This document shows, piece by piece, positions 1 through 10,150 of a stretch of DNA of 64,000 nucleotides. Below the pieces are notes generated by a model that made no database searches, was not told where the DNA came from, and worked only from the letters and a program-made list of their open reading frames with translations. The stretch is from Escallonia rubra (lineage: Eukaryota; Streptophyta; Magnoliopsida; Escalloniales; Escalloniaceae): positions 206,001 to 270,000 of the forward strand of contig JAVXUO010001261.1 in the NCBI GenBank assembly GCA_033065855.1, given 5' to 3'. A program made the translations under genes and the position numbers. Position 1 is the first letter of the stretch. The number at the start of each line of letters is the position of its first letter.

Positions 1-1289
1 ATGTCATTCATGTTCTTGATGCAAATGGGCACAAGGGTTTCATCCTTGCTGAAGTCAGTGCACTCCAAACACTTGTGATGAAATCGCGTAACATAGGCGT
101 TGAGGTCTTCCCCGGGGTTCTGGCGGATTCTGGCAATGTCAACAATGGTCACACGTTCCGTCTCATAATGGAACTTGTCAAGGAAGAGCTGGGCCATGTC
201 GGACCATGAGTGGATAGTACTGTCAAGAATCTGATGATACCAAGAGTAGGCGAGACCAGTCAGGGACTTGTGAAATTCCCGAAGCTTCAAAGTGTCGTCT
301 TCCCCGTAGTGCTCGAGGGAGCCAGCAAAACGGGTGAGATGCTCGCGGGCGTTGCCTTCTTTGCCGTTGAACAATGTGAAGGATGGTTGCTTGTACTTGA
401 CAGGGTAGGGCTTAGTAGCGAGGCTGCCAAAGTAGGGAGCATGACCTGACAGCTTAGAGGCGGAGTGGGGTGAGGATGACTGCTTGAGACGGTGAAGGAG
501 GGCGTCTAAGTCATGCTTGGTGACGTACGACGCATGTGAGGGCTTGTGCCCTGTCGTGATGATCCGAGCACCAGAGCCCCCAGACGGTACAACCTGAGGC
601 ATTGAGGGGATGACGATGGTAGAGAGGGGTTGGTGATGGTGAGCAACTTGTTGGGGCATGTTTTGCATATGGGTAGTGTCAGCTGCTGGAGGCCGGTCGT
701 CAGGAAAGGTCGACTGGAGTAAGCCGGGGGAATGACTTGTGTTTAGGTTTCGGCTAGTTATGTTCGGGTTAGGCTCCATCTCAATTGATTCGTGAGTCTC
801 CGAAGTGCTTCGAGCAAGGGCAATGCGTGGCGCCGGGGGCTGAGGTGCCGCGAGTCCTACTGTCGAGGGCCCGGAGGACCATGGTAGCGGTGGTCGCGAC
901 ACTGGGACCTGAGCAGTGTCCAAAACTAGCCCAGGCCTTGAAGGTTGGATATGAGCAGGAGGGGCCAAACCTGGATCTTGGGATAACACGGGGTGAGTAA
1001 TGGGCACAGGGTGCGGAGCTCTAAGGCTTTGGGAAATCGGTGATTGTGAAGTCAAGACTTGGATTGATTTTTGCATTTCCACCATGGCTGTCATAAGAGT
1101 GGCTATAGTAGGCGAAAACTGCTGGATGGCCGTATTGACTGCAACTTGTATGTCAGGTGCAGTAGTTTGTGGCTGGTCTTGGAGACGCATAGCACTAGTC
1201 CCTTCTTGTTCGCCGAGGTGATCCTCCTCTTGTACGGTGTGGATAAGGCCTTGGCTGGCAGCCCTCGTAGCTTTTCGTTGTCTAGGCAT
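1..1289 (-). CDS. Ty3/gypsy gag polyprotein, 5' part (runs off the window)
   Basis: An uninterrupted minus-strand frame begins at the ATG at 1287-1289 (MPRQRKATRAAS) and stays open to position 1, about 429 codons, with no stop reached. Residues 1-300 are a Gln/Pro/Ser-rich leader. Residues about 300-425 look like a retrotransposon gag (capsid) domain: FTLFNGKEGNAREHL, then LAYSWYHQIL near residue 350, then FLDKFHYET and ARIRQNPGEDLNAYV. Gag proteins of this family form the particle that packages element RNA. The start is supported by the primer-binding site and LTR just upstream (1336-3791). Protease, RT and integrase would lie left of the window. Lineage is most like Tat/Ogre gypsy elements by the PBS and gag motifs; this is inference. 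Being intact, it may mark a fairly recent copy. Confidence 0.8.
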   Translation of the reverse strand, partial: MPRQRKATRAASQGLIHTVQEEDHLGEQEGTSAMRLQDQPQTTAPDIQVAVNTAIQQFSPTIATLMTAMVEMQKSIQVLTSQSPISQSLRAPHPVPITHPVLSQDPGLAPPAHIQPSRPGLVLDTAQVPVSRPPLPWSSGPSTVGLAAPQPPAPRIALARSTSETHESIEMEPNPNITSRNLNTSHSPGLLQSTFPDDRPPAADTTHMQNMPQQVAHHHQPLSTIVIPSMPQVVPSGGSGARIITTGHKPSHASYVTKHDLDALLHRLKQSSSPHSASKLSGHAPYFGSLATKPYPVKYKQPSFTLFNGKEGNAREHLTRFAGSLEHYGEDDTLKLREFHKSLTGLAYSWYHQILDSTIHSWSDMAQLFLDKFHYETERVTIVDIARIRQNPGEDLNAYVTRFHHKCLECTDFSKDETLVPICIKNMND

Positions 1290-1335
1290 GGAGACTGAGT
1301 GCGGAAGATAGACAGACTACAGTACGATGCTCACG

Positions 1336-1353
1336 TCCCCAGCGGAGTCGCCA
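1336..1353 (-). promoter_or_regulatory. Primer-binding site of the left-edge gypsy element
   Basis: On the minus strand TGGCGACTCCGCTGGGGA follows the LTR end (CATCA at 1357-1361) after a short T-rich spacer. It is the complement of a tRNA 3' end finishing in CCA, so it should prime minus-strand DNA synthesis. The identical 18 bases occur at 24743-24760. I am not certain which tRNA is used. Confidence 0.75.
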
Positions 1354-1662
1354 AAATGATGCCAAGGAAATGGGTTCGAGCTTACGTGGAGGTGCCACAA
1401 AGGCTGCAGTCCGCGTCAGCTTCCAAGTATGTTGATGTGAGACACAGCAAGGGTGGAACAAGGGCAGAGACCAAGGGCTTCCCAGACAGAACTCGAGGGT
1501 GGCAGTGCTGCGAGGGCGATAGCGCGAGATGAATACGCGATGACAGTCACAGTCCGATGCTTAGGTCCAGAGTCAGGGTACTGTATGTTTCTCTAGAATT
1601 CTAGAGTGAGAAAGTGAAAATGTCCAAATGTTCTCCCTTTTTTAATGAATTCTCAAGACCTC

Positions 1663-1670
1663 TATTTATA
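1663..1670 (-). promoter_or_regulatory. TATA box of the family A LTR
   Basis: TATAAATA on the minus strand within the LTR, upstream of the gag start in transcription order. The same box at the same relative place occurs in the related solo LTR (CTATTTATAGG on the plus strand near 39550). Position and conservation suggest the RNA start; this is inference. Confidence 0.5.
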
Positions 1671-2082
1671 GAGATTGAGATGATGATGTCATTAACCGAC
1701 ACGTGGCGCTCCCCGGGAGTGACACGTCACCGGGGGGTCCACAGATGTCGGTGCTCCACGGACTGTCAGATCGCATATTCAACCGGCCTGCTCCTCACAG
1801 CGTCGCTCTGTCTGTCTGGAAAGACTGGCTCCCACCGCATCGGTGTGGCCAGAGAACCCCCTTGATCTAGCCTCCAATCCAAGCCCTTGCGGAGTCCCAT
1901 AGGCCTGAGAGCGGTGGGGAAGACCCGACGCCCAACTGCCAGGTGAACTAGGCGCGATGCCCTCCGAAGACCTGCTCCCGTCTCGAAGTGACCCGGGGGT
2001 CATAGTCCCTAGGGGTGCCGACGCAAGCCCCCAGTGCCGGAGCACGTAGGCCAGTCACGCAGGCACCCTGACGGAGATAGTG

Positions 2083-2880
2083 TCCCGGAGGAGTCGTCTA
2101 TTCCGCAGGCCAAGGTAGCATCCCGGAGGAGCCGTCTACCCGGCCGGCCAAGGTAGCATCCCGGAGGAGCCGTCTACCTGGCGGAAGGGGAGTTGAAGAG
2201 CTCCCTGGCAGAGATAGTGTCCCGGAGGAGTCGTCTATTCCGCAGGCCAAGGTAGCATCCCGGAGGAGCCGTCTACCCGGCCGGCCAAGGTAGCATCCCG
2301 GAGGAGCCGTCTACCTGGCGGAAGGGGAGTTGAAGAGCTCCCTGGCAGAGATAGTGTCCCGGAGGAGTCGCCTATCCCTGCGGGTGAGTCCTTATGCCGG
2401 AGCACTCGGAGCATGTCAAGGTAGCATCCCGGAGGAGCCGTCTACCCGACTGGCCGAGGTAGCATCCCGGAGGAGCCGTCTACCTGGCGGAAGGGGAGTT
2501 GAAGAGCTCCCTGGCAGAGATAGTGTCCCGGAGGAGTCGCCTATCCCCGCGGGTGAGTCCTTGTGCCGGAGCACTCGGAGCATGTCAAGGTAGCATCCCG
2601 GAGGAGCCGTCTACCCGACTGGCCGAGGTAGCATCCCGGAGGAGCCGTCTACCTGGCGGAAGGGGAGTTGAAGAGCTCCCTGGCAGAGATAGCGTCCCGG
2701 AGGAGTCGCCTATCCCCGCGGGTGAGTCCTTGTGCCGGAGCACTCGGAGCATGTCAAGGTAGCATCCCGGAGGAGCCGTCTACCCGACTGGCCGAGGTAG
2801 CATCCCGGAGGAGCCGTCTACCTGGCGGAAGGGGAGTTGAAGAGCTCCCTGGCAGAGATAGTGTCCCGGAGGAGTCGCCT
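2083..2880. repeat. 169 bp GC-rich minisatellite inside the family A LTR
   Basis: Units containing AAGGTAGCATCCCGGAGGAG and GGCGGAAGGGGAGTTGAAGA recur at a spacing of 169 bp from about 2330, with shorter variants to the left. Each unit holds several internal copies of CCCGGAGGAG. The same unit recurs at about 19860-20400. It creates artificial open frames in several phases; none looks like a protein gene. Confidence 0.85.
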
Positions 2881-3235
2881 ATCCCCGCGGATGATGTACA
2901 CTCCGGAGAGTGGGTTGAAGCATGTTCCATGACCAAGGCAAGGTGCGCATGGTGTGATGAATGAGTGTGGTGCCCGGGGGCATGATGACATGATTGTGGC
3001 GCATGGGCGCGATGAAGTGAGTAAGGTGCCGGGAGCACATCTATGTCAATGGCGCGGCGCATGGGCGCGACGGAGTGCGTAAGGTGCCGGGGCACGGTAG
3101 TGTGACAGAGAGCCTGGGGGCACGGCTGTATCAGCGGCGCGGCGCATGGGCGCGGCGAAGTGTTGGAGTGTGATGCCCGGACGTCGGTGACGGGGGTCAC
3201 GGAGACGACGTCCGGGCGACGGATGGTGAGCGTCG

Positions 3236-3440
3236 TGGAGTTGTGTCTGGGCGACGGGGTCGCGGAGTTGTGTCCGGGCGACGGGGGTCGCGGAGTTGTG
3301 TCCGGGCGACGGGGGTCGCGGAGTTGTGTCCGGGCGACGGGGGTCGCGGAGTTGTGTCCGGGCGACGGGGTCGCGGAGTTGTGTCCGGGCGACGGGGGTC
3401 GCGGAGTTGTGTCCGGGCGACGGGGGTCGCGGAGTTGATG
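3236..3440. repeat. 28 bp minisatellite, U3 side of the family A LTR
   Basis: About seven near-identical units of GGGGGTCGCGGAGTTGTGTC plus CGGGCGAC repeat head to tail, with 27 bp variants lacking one G. Because 28 and 27 are not multiples of three, open frames across it switch phase between units, so coding is unlikely. Confidence 0.85.
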
Positions 3441-3791
3441 GACGACGGACGACGGACGTCGCGAGGTTGATGTCCGGATGATGGGCGAAGGGCGTCGCGA
3501 AGGATGCAAGGTCTCTTGAAGAGAAGTGAAGGTGCTAAGCCACAAGGGGGAGGCCGAGGCCGAGGCCGACCCCAAGGGGGAGGGCAAACTTCCTTGGGCA
3601 AGTGTCATGGCGCGTCGACGGACAACGTGCGAAGTGCGACGGTCGAAGCGTCATGAGGCTTGGTCACGTTACTTGAGCGTGCATGCTTTGACCGGTTGTG
3701 AGCGTTGAAAATGTATGTTGCTTGTGCGGACGTGTCATGCAAAGTGGGACCGTAGTGGGCCTTTGGGTACGACCAGAATAGGTTGGGAACA

Positions 3792-4866
3792 TGATGTTTT
3801 TTCAAAAAATTCAATTTGGAGTTTTTAGGTTTTTCATTTTTTTCATTTTAGATCTAACCTTCATGCTTCATTAGAAGTATTTGCAACCCACATTTTTATA
3901 GAACAGACTCCTCATTTCAACAATTTAACAACTCCCTCCAGTAACCCCATAACCTCAGCGACCACCACCAGAAAACCAGATATTGCCTCCCGTAGCCACC
4001 CTATTGCCCTTCCACCAATTTTGAGATCAGGGTAGGATGGTAGGACTGCAAATAAGGTTATACCAAAGTAGTAAGATCATAAAATTGTAAAGTTTTAAAA
4101 CATTCAATAAGTATTGTTGGTGGACATTTGTCGGTTGCATGTTTAATTGATAATTGATGTGATCGTAAGATTGCAAAGCCATATTGCATGTAAATGCCTG
4201 AGTCCTAGAACCGTAGCAATAAGGGCGAGACTACCCTTTTGCAAATTAGGGCTGTCATTAAACTTTGCAAACCTTGATCCCTTTGAAAGAACTTGTTAGT
4301 TTTAGGTGGCATTCTTGTAAAGTCTACCACCATTGCATCAGATGCTACACTAGTTACTTCACAAATTACACTTAGTCCCTTTGATGAAGATGCCAAAAGC
4401 ATCTTGGATGGTTTAATTCTTAAGCCATTCAGCGTTATTGCCTCCCTTGCATCTAAGTCTAGGATTATGTTTCTACTCTTATCTTCCCCTGTACAAAAAA
4501 AATCATATAGTAAAAGTTTAAATATATATTAAGAAATTGATAGATGTTGAGTAGTTGAGTTCTAATGTGGATTGTGTCAAAAGTGAAATACTAAAAGAGT
4601 GCGTATTGTCACGCCCGAGAGATTTGAGATGTTATTCGCCTACGCGCAGATCCCGACTAGACCCCCCATGCGTGCAATGACAAGGCGAATTCAAGCTACA
4701 TGGAGTGTCTGAGTCAAGAAAGGTCCAGATTTGTGTAGATTTATATAGAGCTTTCTAGAGATTTTTACATATAGGTGGATCTGTATAGAAGGTTGGGGAA
4801 TGTTAGAGACAACTCTAGAAGTTAAATTTAACCGCATGATCAATTTTAACTGTAAGATCGAGGAGA
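3792..4866. other. AT-rich spacer, no gene seen
   Basis: Right flank of the LTR. It contains only short unconvincing open frames (65-79 codons near 4205-4532). A segment near 4611-4690 beginning GTCACGCCCGAGAG has the look of an old LTR end, but no partner was found. Confidence 0.5.
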
Positions 4867-5280
4867 TTTTTTTTTTTTTTTTTTTGAGAAAGTAAGGAAT
4901 ATATACCAACCAAAAAGTATTTACATCATGTACCAACAGCGGGAATACATACAGGGAGGCAAAAGCACAAGGACTGGAAAAAACTATAAAACCTAAGGAA
5001 CTGAATGAGGAGCAAAACACCCCTGAAGGCACACCAGACTAGGAGTCATCGAACCATTCTTGTCAAAGCCCTCTACTGGAGGTAACAGCAAAGGACACCA
5101 TGGCTGATGACAGCTGCAAAACGCCTTCCGTACCCTGGATCGAGGAGATCTAGAGCGTCCTTTGAGGAGGTGAACTCCTACATAGAGCAGATAGGACATT
5201 TGAGAAGAGAAGAGAGTGGATGTGGAATCCAAACTAGGAAGGAAAGAGTGATCAAGAGGGTGATCGGGGAGATCCAACAC
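4867..5280 (-). mobile_element. LINE-like 3' end with poly(A) tail, minus strand
   Basis: A run of 19 T at 4867-4885 is a poly(A) tail on the minus strand. Just before it (minus strand) the sequence reads TTTTTGGTTGGTATATATTC then CTTACTTTCTC, as in 3' ends of plant L1-type LINEs. No endonuclease or RT domain is visible, so this is a 5'-truncated insertion or a processed transcript. Family assignment is tentative. Confidence 0.45.
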
Positions 5281-5431
5281 TGTTATTTCTACTATTTACC
5301 GTCTTTGTTATCTTTTGGCAGTATTTTTAAACTTGTAAGGCCATAAGGCCGCTTGCTTGGATACATTATGTACTTTTTCCATATCAATGCAATTCTCTGC
5401 TATTATCAAAAATAAAAACAAAAACAAAAAA
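5281..5431 (+). mobile_element. LINE-like 3' tail, plus strand
   Basis: The segment passes through TACTTTTTCCATATCAATGC, AATTCTCTGC and an A-rich tail (AAAATAAAAACAAAAACAAA), the usual 3' end of plant L1 elements. It faces away from the minus-strand tail at 4867, so two truncated insertions, or an inverted pair, sit back to back upstream. Confidence 0.4.
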
Positions 5432-5600
5432 ATGCTGCTCCCAATCTCTAATGAAGTGTTGATAAACACAAGACTATACTAAAAATATCTCGTGACACAG
5501 TAAATGCTGGTTTCATTCCAACAATTCAGGAGTTAAAAATCTGTAAGGAATTTGGCCCCCTTCCAGACATTGTTTAAAGGTTTAACAGAAGCAGCAGAGT

Positions 5601-6917
5601 TTAGTGAGAAGTATGTGTCTCGTCATCTGATTCATATTCAGAAAGTAGATCGTTATCTGACTCTCCTTCAGATTTGAAGCCGCTGTTATATCTACCACCA
5701 ACATTAGACAATAGATCATGTGTTCCACTTGCACCAGTGTGTTGCTTGTATAATCCTTTGCTCCTATCAAGCAATCCTTTTCTCATCATTCTCGAATACC
5801 TTTCCCTTATATCAGCAAGTGGATGTTTCTTCATGAGTTGATTACGGTCATAAGCTTCCCTCAGAACAACAGTTTGTGTGTCAGACTTCTTTGAAATGTA
5901 GAAAATGCCAGGATGACGCTCAAACACTTTTGTAAACTTCTGAGGCAAGGCCAGTGGTTTTCGGAGATTGCTCACATTTTGGCGCTCTGTTTTTTTCAGT
6001 ATGGTAAGATGCAGCAGCTCGTGGAAGACTCCAACAATCCTTTTCTCGGATACATCAGTACGGGGGTCCAAATTGGAGGCATCAGAGTAAGGAGAAGTAT
6101 AAGGGAGCCTCTGCCACTCTTCCAACCACTCTATGCATTTTCTTTTCAATCCAAAGCCCCTTGTGAATCCGATTGGAAAAGCTAAGGTTCCATCTCTAAT
6201 ACTTTCATTTCTTTGCTGGAAGGCAGCATTCTTCTCCAGCTGTGACACTGCAAGGTTATCATCCCAGGACTGGAGTCTCACACCAACACGATCATCAGGG
6301 AGGCGAACCAAAATGAAAAGCTCCGGGAAATATGGGATCAAGGAATGATGATAGTCATATGGCAAACCCATGTCCCATCTTAGCTGGTCAACTGTTTGCA
6401 AAGGAAGAGTCCTATCTTTAGTGAGCATGAGCAGCTTCCGTAGCCTGTCAAGAGTATCCCCCTGATATTGCTGGACGAGACTGAGTTCTTCATGGTGAAG
6501 ATTCAGAACATCTGTAGTCAAGCGGAACCAGGGCACAGAAGTGCCTCCACTGTCAAGTAAATGAAATTCATCAAAGACAGTGGGATATCTTCTCATAAAG
6601 GTAGAAATCTTAAGATCATGTGGGAGACCAAGTTGTCCTCGACACCTGGAGAGGTGGTAGACAGGAAGGCAGCACCTAGGAACGGAGGAGATGATGGAAA
6701 CAAGGATGCAAGCTGCCTTAAGATCCCTCTCACCGGCTACGACAGAATCCAATGCACCATCTTTTGCCCATTTCAACTTCACATTAACCAGGCTGAATCT
6801 CTGCTCGTAACTGAATCCTCCTCCCTTAAATCCATGACTGAAACCATACTTCCCCTTAATTGCCGACAACAACCACCGAACCATCTTTTGCTGATGCCAA
6901 TGACTAACTACTAACAA
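5601..6917 (-). CDS. PORR-domain (WTF1-family) organellar RNA-binding protein
   Basis: A single 438-codon frame. Proteins with the plant organelle RNA recognition (PORR) domain bind chloroplast or mitochondrial group II introns and assist their splicing; many were once annotated as ubiquitin carboxyl-terminal hydrolase family. Family signs are KLKWAKDGALDSVV near residue 48, the stretch ending LKISTFMRRYPTVFDEFH near 105-120, the PYDYHHSLIPYFPELF segment near 195-210, and RHPGIFYISKKSDTQTVVLR then AYDRNQLMKKHPL near 340-375. The tail is acidic (SEGESDNDLLSEYESDDE). A second Met at residue 12 starts MVRWLLSAIKGKYGFSHGF, basic and hydrophobic like a mitochondrial presequence, so translation may start there. 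Length and intactness fit a functional gene. The exact orthologue is not assigned. Confidence 0.9.
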   Translation of the reverse strand: MLVVSHWHQQKMVRWLLSAIKGKYGFSHGFKGGGFSYEQRFSLVNVKLKWAKDGALDSVVAGERDLKAACILVSIISSVPRCCLPVYHLSRCRGQLGLPHDLKISTFMRRYPTVFDEFHLLDSGGTSVPWFRLTTDVLNLHHEELSLVQQYQGDTLDRLRKLLMLTKDRTLPLQTVDQLRWDMGLPYDYHHSLIPYFPELFILVRLPDDRVGVRLQSWDDNLAVSQLEKNAAFQQRNESIRDGTLAFPIGFTRGFGLKRKCIEWLEEWQRLPYTSPYSDASNLDPRTDVSEKRIVGVFHELLHLTILKKTERQNVSNLRKPLALPQKFTKVFERHPGIFYISKKSDTQTVVLREAYDRNQLMKKHPLADIRERYSRMMRKGLLDRSKGLYKQHTGASGTHDLLSNVGGRYNSGFKSEGESDNDLLSEYESDDETHTSH

Positions 6918-8205
6918 GCCTCAGCACCATAACAGGTTGAAATGAATTGGATTGGAGAAGACCACATAAAGATGAAACTAGCAGGCGCAAAGTGGAAATC
7001 GACGCAAGGTGTTGTTCCCTTTATTGTGTTTAATGAAAATTTAACATGTGTAACTCGTAAAGGCGTTCTACTACACGTTTTGAAATGCCTGCCAACCAAG
7101 TGCTCTGTGTAACTGAAGGCCAGCATATGGGGATACACGCAGAATATTGAGGAAAAGAGAATGGTTCAAGCCTAAGAAGTCTAAGAATCTAGACCTGCTT
7201 CCAATAAGAGCGGAAAATTGTGATGAGAAGGAAATCAACGACAATACTCATGAAGTGCATAGAAAGGAATCCCCCTGTACAAAAGAAGCAAAACCAAATC
7301 AAGTAATGTTGCATAGAAAACCTTATTCACGAACAAACATCAGCCAAAAGGGCCACAAGTGAAAAAAAGTACAACGCGAAGAAAGTAAGAAGCATTAAAA
7401 GGGAAAATGAGCTAGTATACTTTGAGATTCACGAACTAACCGCAGATATGACAGAAATACTGAAATAGTAGTAATGCGGCTACATATTCTCACCTATACT
7501 CAAAACTTCTTTCATGAACTATGATAGACTCTAATCAGTAACAAGTAAAAACTCCACAGTCGGGACATATCTACATACCTCTCCAAATTGTACAGCTACA
7601 TACATTTCTCGACCAAAAGAATCCGAAACAATAAACTTTGGAGATGCAGCGGATAAACATGACCCTATTGCGTCGATTTGAGCTGTATCTTTCACCAGGT
7701 TTATGATTTACACAACAACTTGCTAGTCAATCACAAACGAAACGCATATGCATACATATAACACGCGCCCAGAAAAGACCATGGCACGTGTATATCATAG
7801 TGACTAAAAGAGTTTTAGTCATCAAATATTTGAGTATGAAATTTGGCATTACAATTGCTATATCAAAAAACAGGTTGATAACAAGGTGAGTGTATCTGTT
7901 AGGCATTTCGTCGAACATGTTGTGTGCAGCTCACGAAGTAAAATAACTACGGAATAGATGGCAAAATCAATCTAGACAATGAAGATCATGGTGACAGATA
8001 TCATACAACTGACCTCTATGAGTTGCAAATTCAGACTACAACCCACCGATTTTTCCGTGTTAACTGCTGTTATGAACCCTTGGGAAAACAGTTGCAGCGG
8101 CACTTATTAAGGTGCTGTCCTTTCGCCAAGAATTTAACCCATATCTGCGTTGACCCTGCACCTACATATTTTGAACATTTATCGGAAGGTATAATTACAG
8201 CAATA
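6918..8205. other. Upstream region of the PORR gene, no gene seen
   Basis: AT-rich sequence with only short open frames (up to 75 codons). It probably holds the promoter and 5' UTR of the PORR gene, possibly with a 5' UTR intron. No clear TATA box, RNA gene or repeat could be fixed. Confidence 0.5.
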
Positions 8206-8595
8206 TTATGAGTTACGGTGAAATTACAACAAATGATACTAAAATTTTAAAATGTAGCATGCCGACTAAATTTTAAAATATATCATGCCATGATTAACAA
8301 CTTCAAAAATGTATCGACCGTGTCCTACCGTCGTCATTGATATGTTAAAAAATCGTACATTTATCCTCAATTTAAAATCCTAATTTGAACCCTAATTTTC
8401 AAATTGGGTTTCAAAACCGTCTTCTCATTCTTCCCTAAGTCTTCCCCTACCCAGCTACCGGCCCTTCCACCCCCCCCCCCCCCCTTCCCCCGCCGCCCCT
8501 TCTTTTTCCCCAACTGCGCTGTCGCCCCTTCCCTTCCCCCCAACCCCACTGGCCACTGCCCACCCCTTCCATTTCCCCACCTCATTGCCCATCCC
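8206..8595. mobile_element. Degenerate MULE-like remnant
   Basis: The segment resembles the ends and interior of the MULEs at 14050 and 33618: ATTACAGCAATATTATGAG, then AAAATTTTAAAATGTAGC, then GACCGTGTCCTACCG, then AACCCTAATTTTCAAATTGG followed by a C-rich tract with a run of about 15 C near 8469-8483. Its right part is cut by the hAT element at 8596. No TSD was found. Confidence 0.4.
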
Positions 8596-9464
8596 CAGGG
8601 GCGGACCTATGTTGTGGCAAGGGGGGCCCCCCTCATTTCTGATTTTTTTTTTGGGTTTTCGGGAATCACACCTCCCCGAGACCACAACTCGGCGCTGTCT
8701 CTCTCTCTCATCAGTGGACAGTGGACGTAACGATTGGCGACTAGATCTGGCATATTGCCGACGACGCCACCGACTGAATGGTCTGAACCCACCTTGTAGA
8801 TCTCCGACCGGCGACCAGATCTTAAAGAAACGGCACTCCGCCGGCGACCAGATCTCCGAGTCTTTGTTCGGCGTCCGACCACGCAACCAGTCACCAGATC
8901 TGCTTGACGGAGTGCCACTGCTTGACGCCGTCCGACCACGCGACCAGATCTGCTTGGCGGAGTGCCTTACCCAGTCACCCTGTCGGCTGCTGGCGACTGC
9001 GAGCTACTGCACGGACGATTGCTGGGATTTGCTGCTGGGAATTTGTCTGTTGTCTGTTGCTTCATCCCAATTCGTGGTGGAGCTGCATCCAGCCGTGGTG
9101 AATTTGAGTGTTGTCTACTTGAAACTTGAGTGCTTGATGGAGTGACACACTGGTTTGGTAAATTATCGTTAACTTATTGTTATTATTTATTTTATATTTG
9201 TATGTCGATGTTTATGCTACAGATTTGGGTTATGTTGCATGTATATAAATGTCAATACAAATATATTTGTACATTAAAAGTATCATAAACCTAGAGTTTA
9301 ATTCTAAAATTTTGAGTATCAAAACATTGGTATAGTTTAATTTCAGTGATTATATAGAGATTTAAAAAAATCTCTATATAATATTATTTTACTATAAATT
9401 TTTTTTTAGTGCATTTAATAGAATTTTTGCACCCCCTGAAAAAAAAATTCTGGTTCCGCCCCTG
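8596..9464. mobile_element. Non-autonomous hAT element (Tip100-like ends)
   Basis: The left end is CAGGGGCGGACC at 8596. The right end, reverse-complemented, is CAGGGGCGGAACCAGAATTT from 9464. This terminal sequence matches Tip100-type hAT transposons of plants, whose ends begin CAGGGGCGG. The 869 bp interior has no transposase; the frame at 8585-9145 has no recognisable domain. An 8 bp TSD expected for hAT is not evident (CCCATCCC left, GGTGTGTG right), and the right flank is microsatellite that may have eroded it. Confidence 0.6.
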
Positions 9465-10150
9465 GGTGTGTGTGGGTGTATACATGTGTGCGCGTGATTT
9501 ATGTGTGATTGCTTTGTGCAGTCGTGTGTGTGTTTATATACAACATGTGTGTTTGTGTGTAACTCTGTGTTCTACAGTGTGTGTTTTGTGTGTGTGTGTG
9601 TGTGTGCGTGTGCGCGCATGCGTGGTTGCTTAGGTGAAGTATGTTTTGTCGTGTGATGTGCACCCGTGTGTGTGTGTGTCTTGTTATGTGTAATTTTGTG
9701 AGTGTTGCAGTTAATCTCTCTCTCTCTCTCTCTCTCTCTTGCGCGCGTGCGCGTGTATGAGTGTAAGCATGCGTGCGCGTGTGTGTATGTGTGTTTTGTT
9801 GTGTGATGTGCAGCCTTGTGCGAGTATGTGCGCGTTTATATTAATGTGTGTTTTGGTATTTGTGTGCATGCGGGCATGTATCAGTGTGTGCAACCATGCG
9901 CACTAGTATGGGTGTGGTGGTGTGCAATGTGGTGTGTGTGCGCATTGTTTTTTTCGCAGCTGTGTAGGTGTCTTGTGTATGCTAATGTGCAGCTATTTGT
10001 TGGTGGGTGTTTTTGGTCTGATGTTTTAGCTGTGCATGCATGTGTGTTCCGTGTGCAAATGTGTATGTGTGTATGCGCGCGGCTATGTAGAGGTTGTGTG
10101 TCGTTCGCTGTCTTATAGAGTTACGCGAGGGTGTGCGTGTGTGTACGCGA
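9465..10150. repeat. Cryptic (GT)n microsatellite tract with (TC)13
   Basis: Almost 700 bp of interrupted GT/GC dinucleotides on the plus strand, with a pure (TC)13 at 9715-9740. Open frames across it encode Val/Cys-rich low-complexity sequence and are artefacts. The alternating purine-pyrimidine runs could adopt Z-DNA; that is inference. Confidence 0.85.

Larger units (their letters stand above)
1357..3791 (-). mobile_element. 5' LTR of the left-edge gypsy element (family A)
   Basis: Read on the minus strand, the repeat starts TGTTCCCAACC at 3791 and ends CTTGGCATCA at 1357, next to the PBS, so it has TG...CA ends and is about 2.4 kb. Most of it is tandem minisatellite (169 bp units at about 2083-2880 and 28 bp units at 3236-3440). 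A TATAAATA box lies at 1663-1670, roughly 300 bases before the LTR end. Related LTRs are at 19146-21581 (truncated) and 39211-53610 (solo, with nested insertions). The element's other LTR is outside the window, so no TSD could be checked. Confidence 0.75.

Noticed and set aside
2083-2880. Regular repeats resembling a CRISPR array
   Set aside because: Units are long, contiguous and lack unique spacers, and the host is a plant. This is a minisatellite in an LTR.
2754-3608. 284-codon minus-strand frame with repeated GHNSATP-type phrases
   Set aside because: The phrases are translation of the 28 bp minisatellite inside an LTR, and a similar frame exists in another phase. Not a gene.
9409-10118. 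Val/Cys-rich frames such as MCEYVRVYINV
   Set aside because: Direct translation of the GT-rich microsatellite tract.
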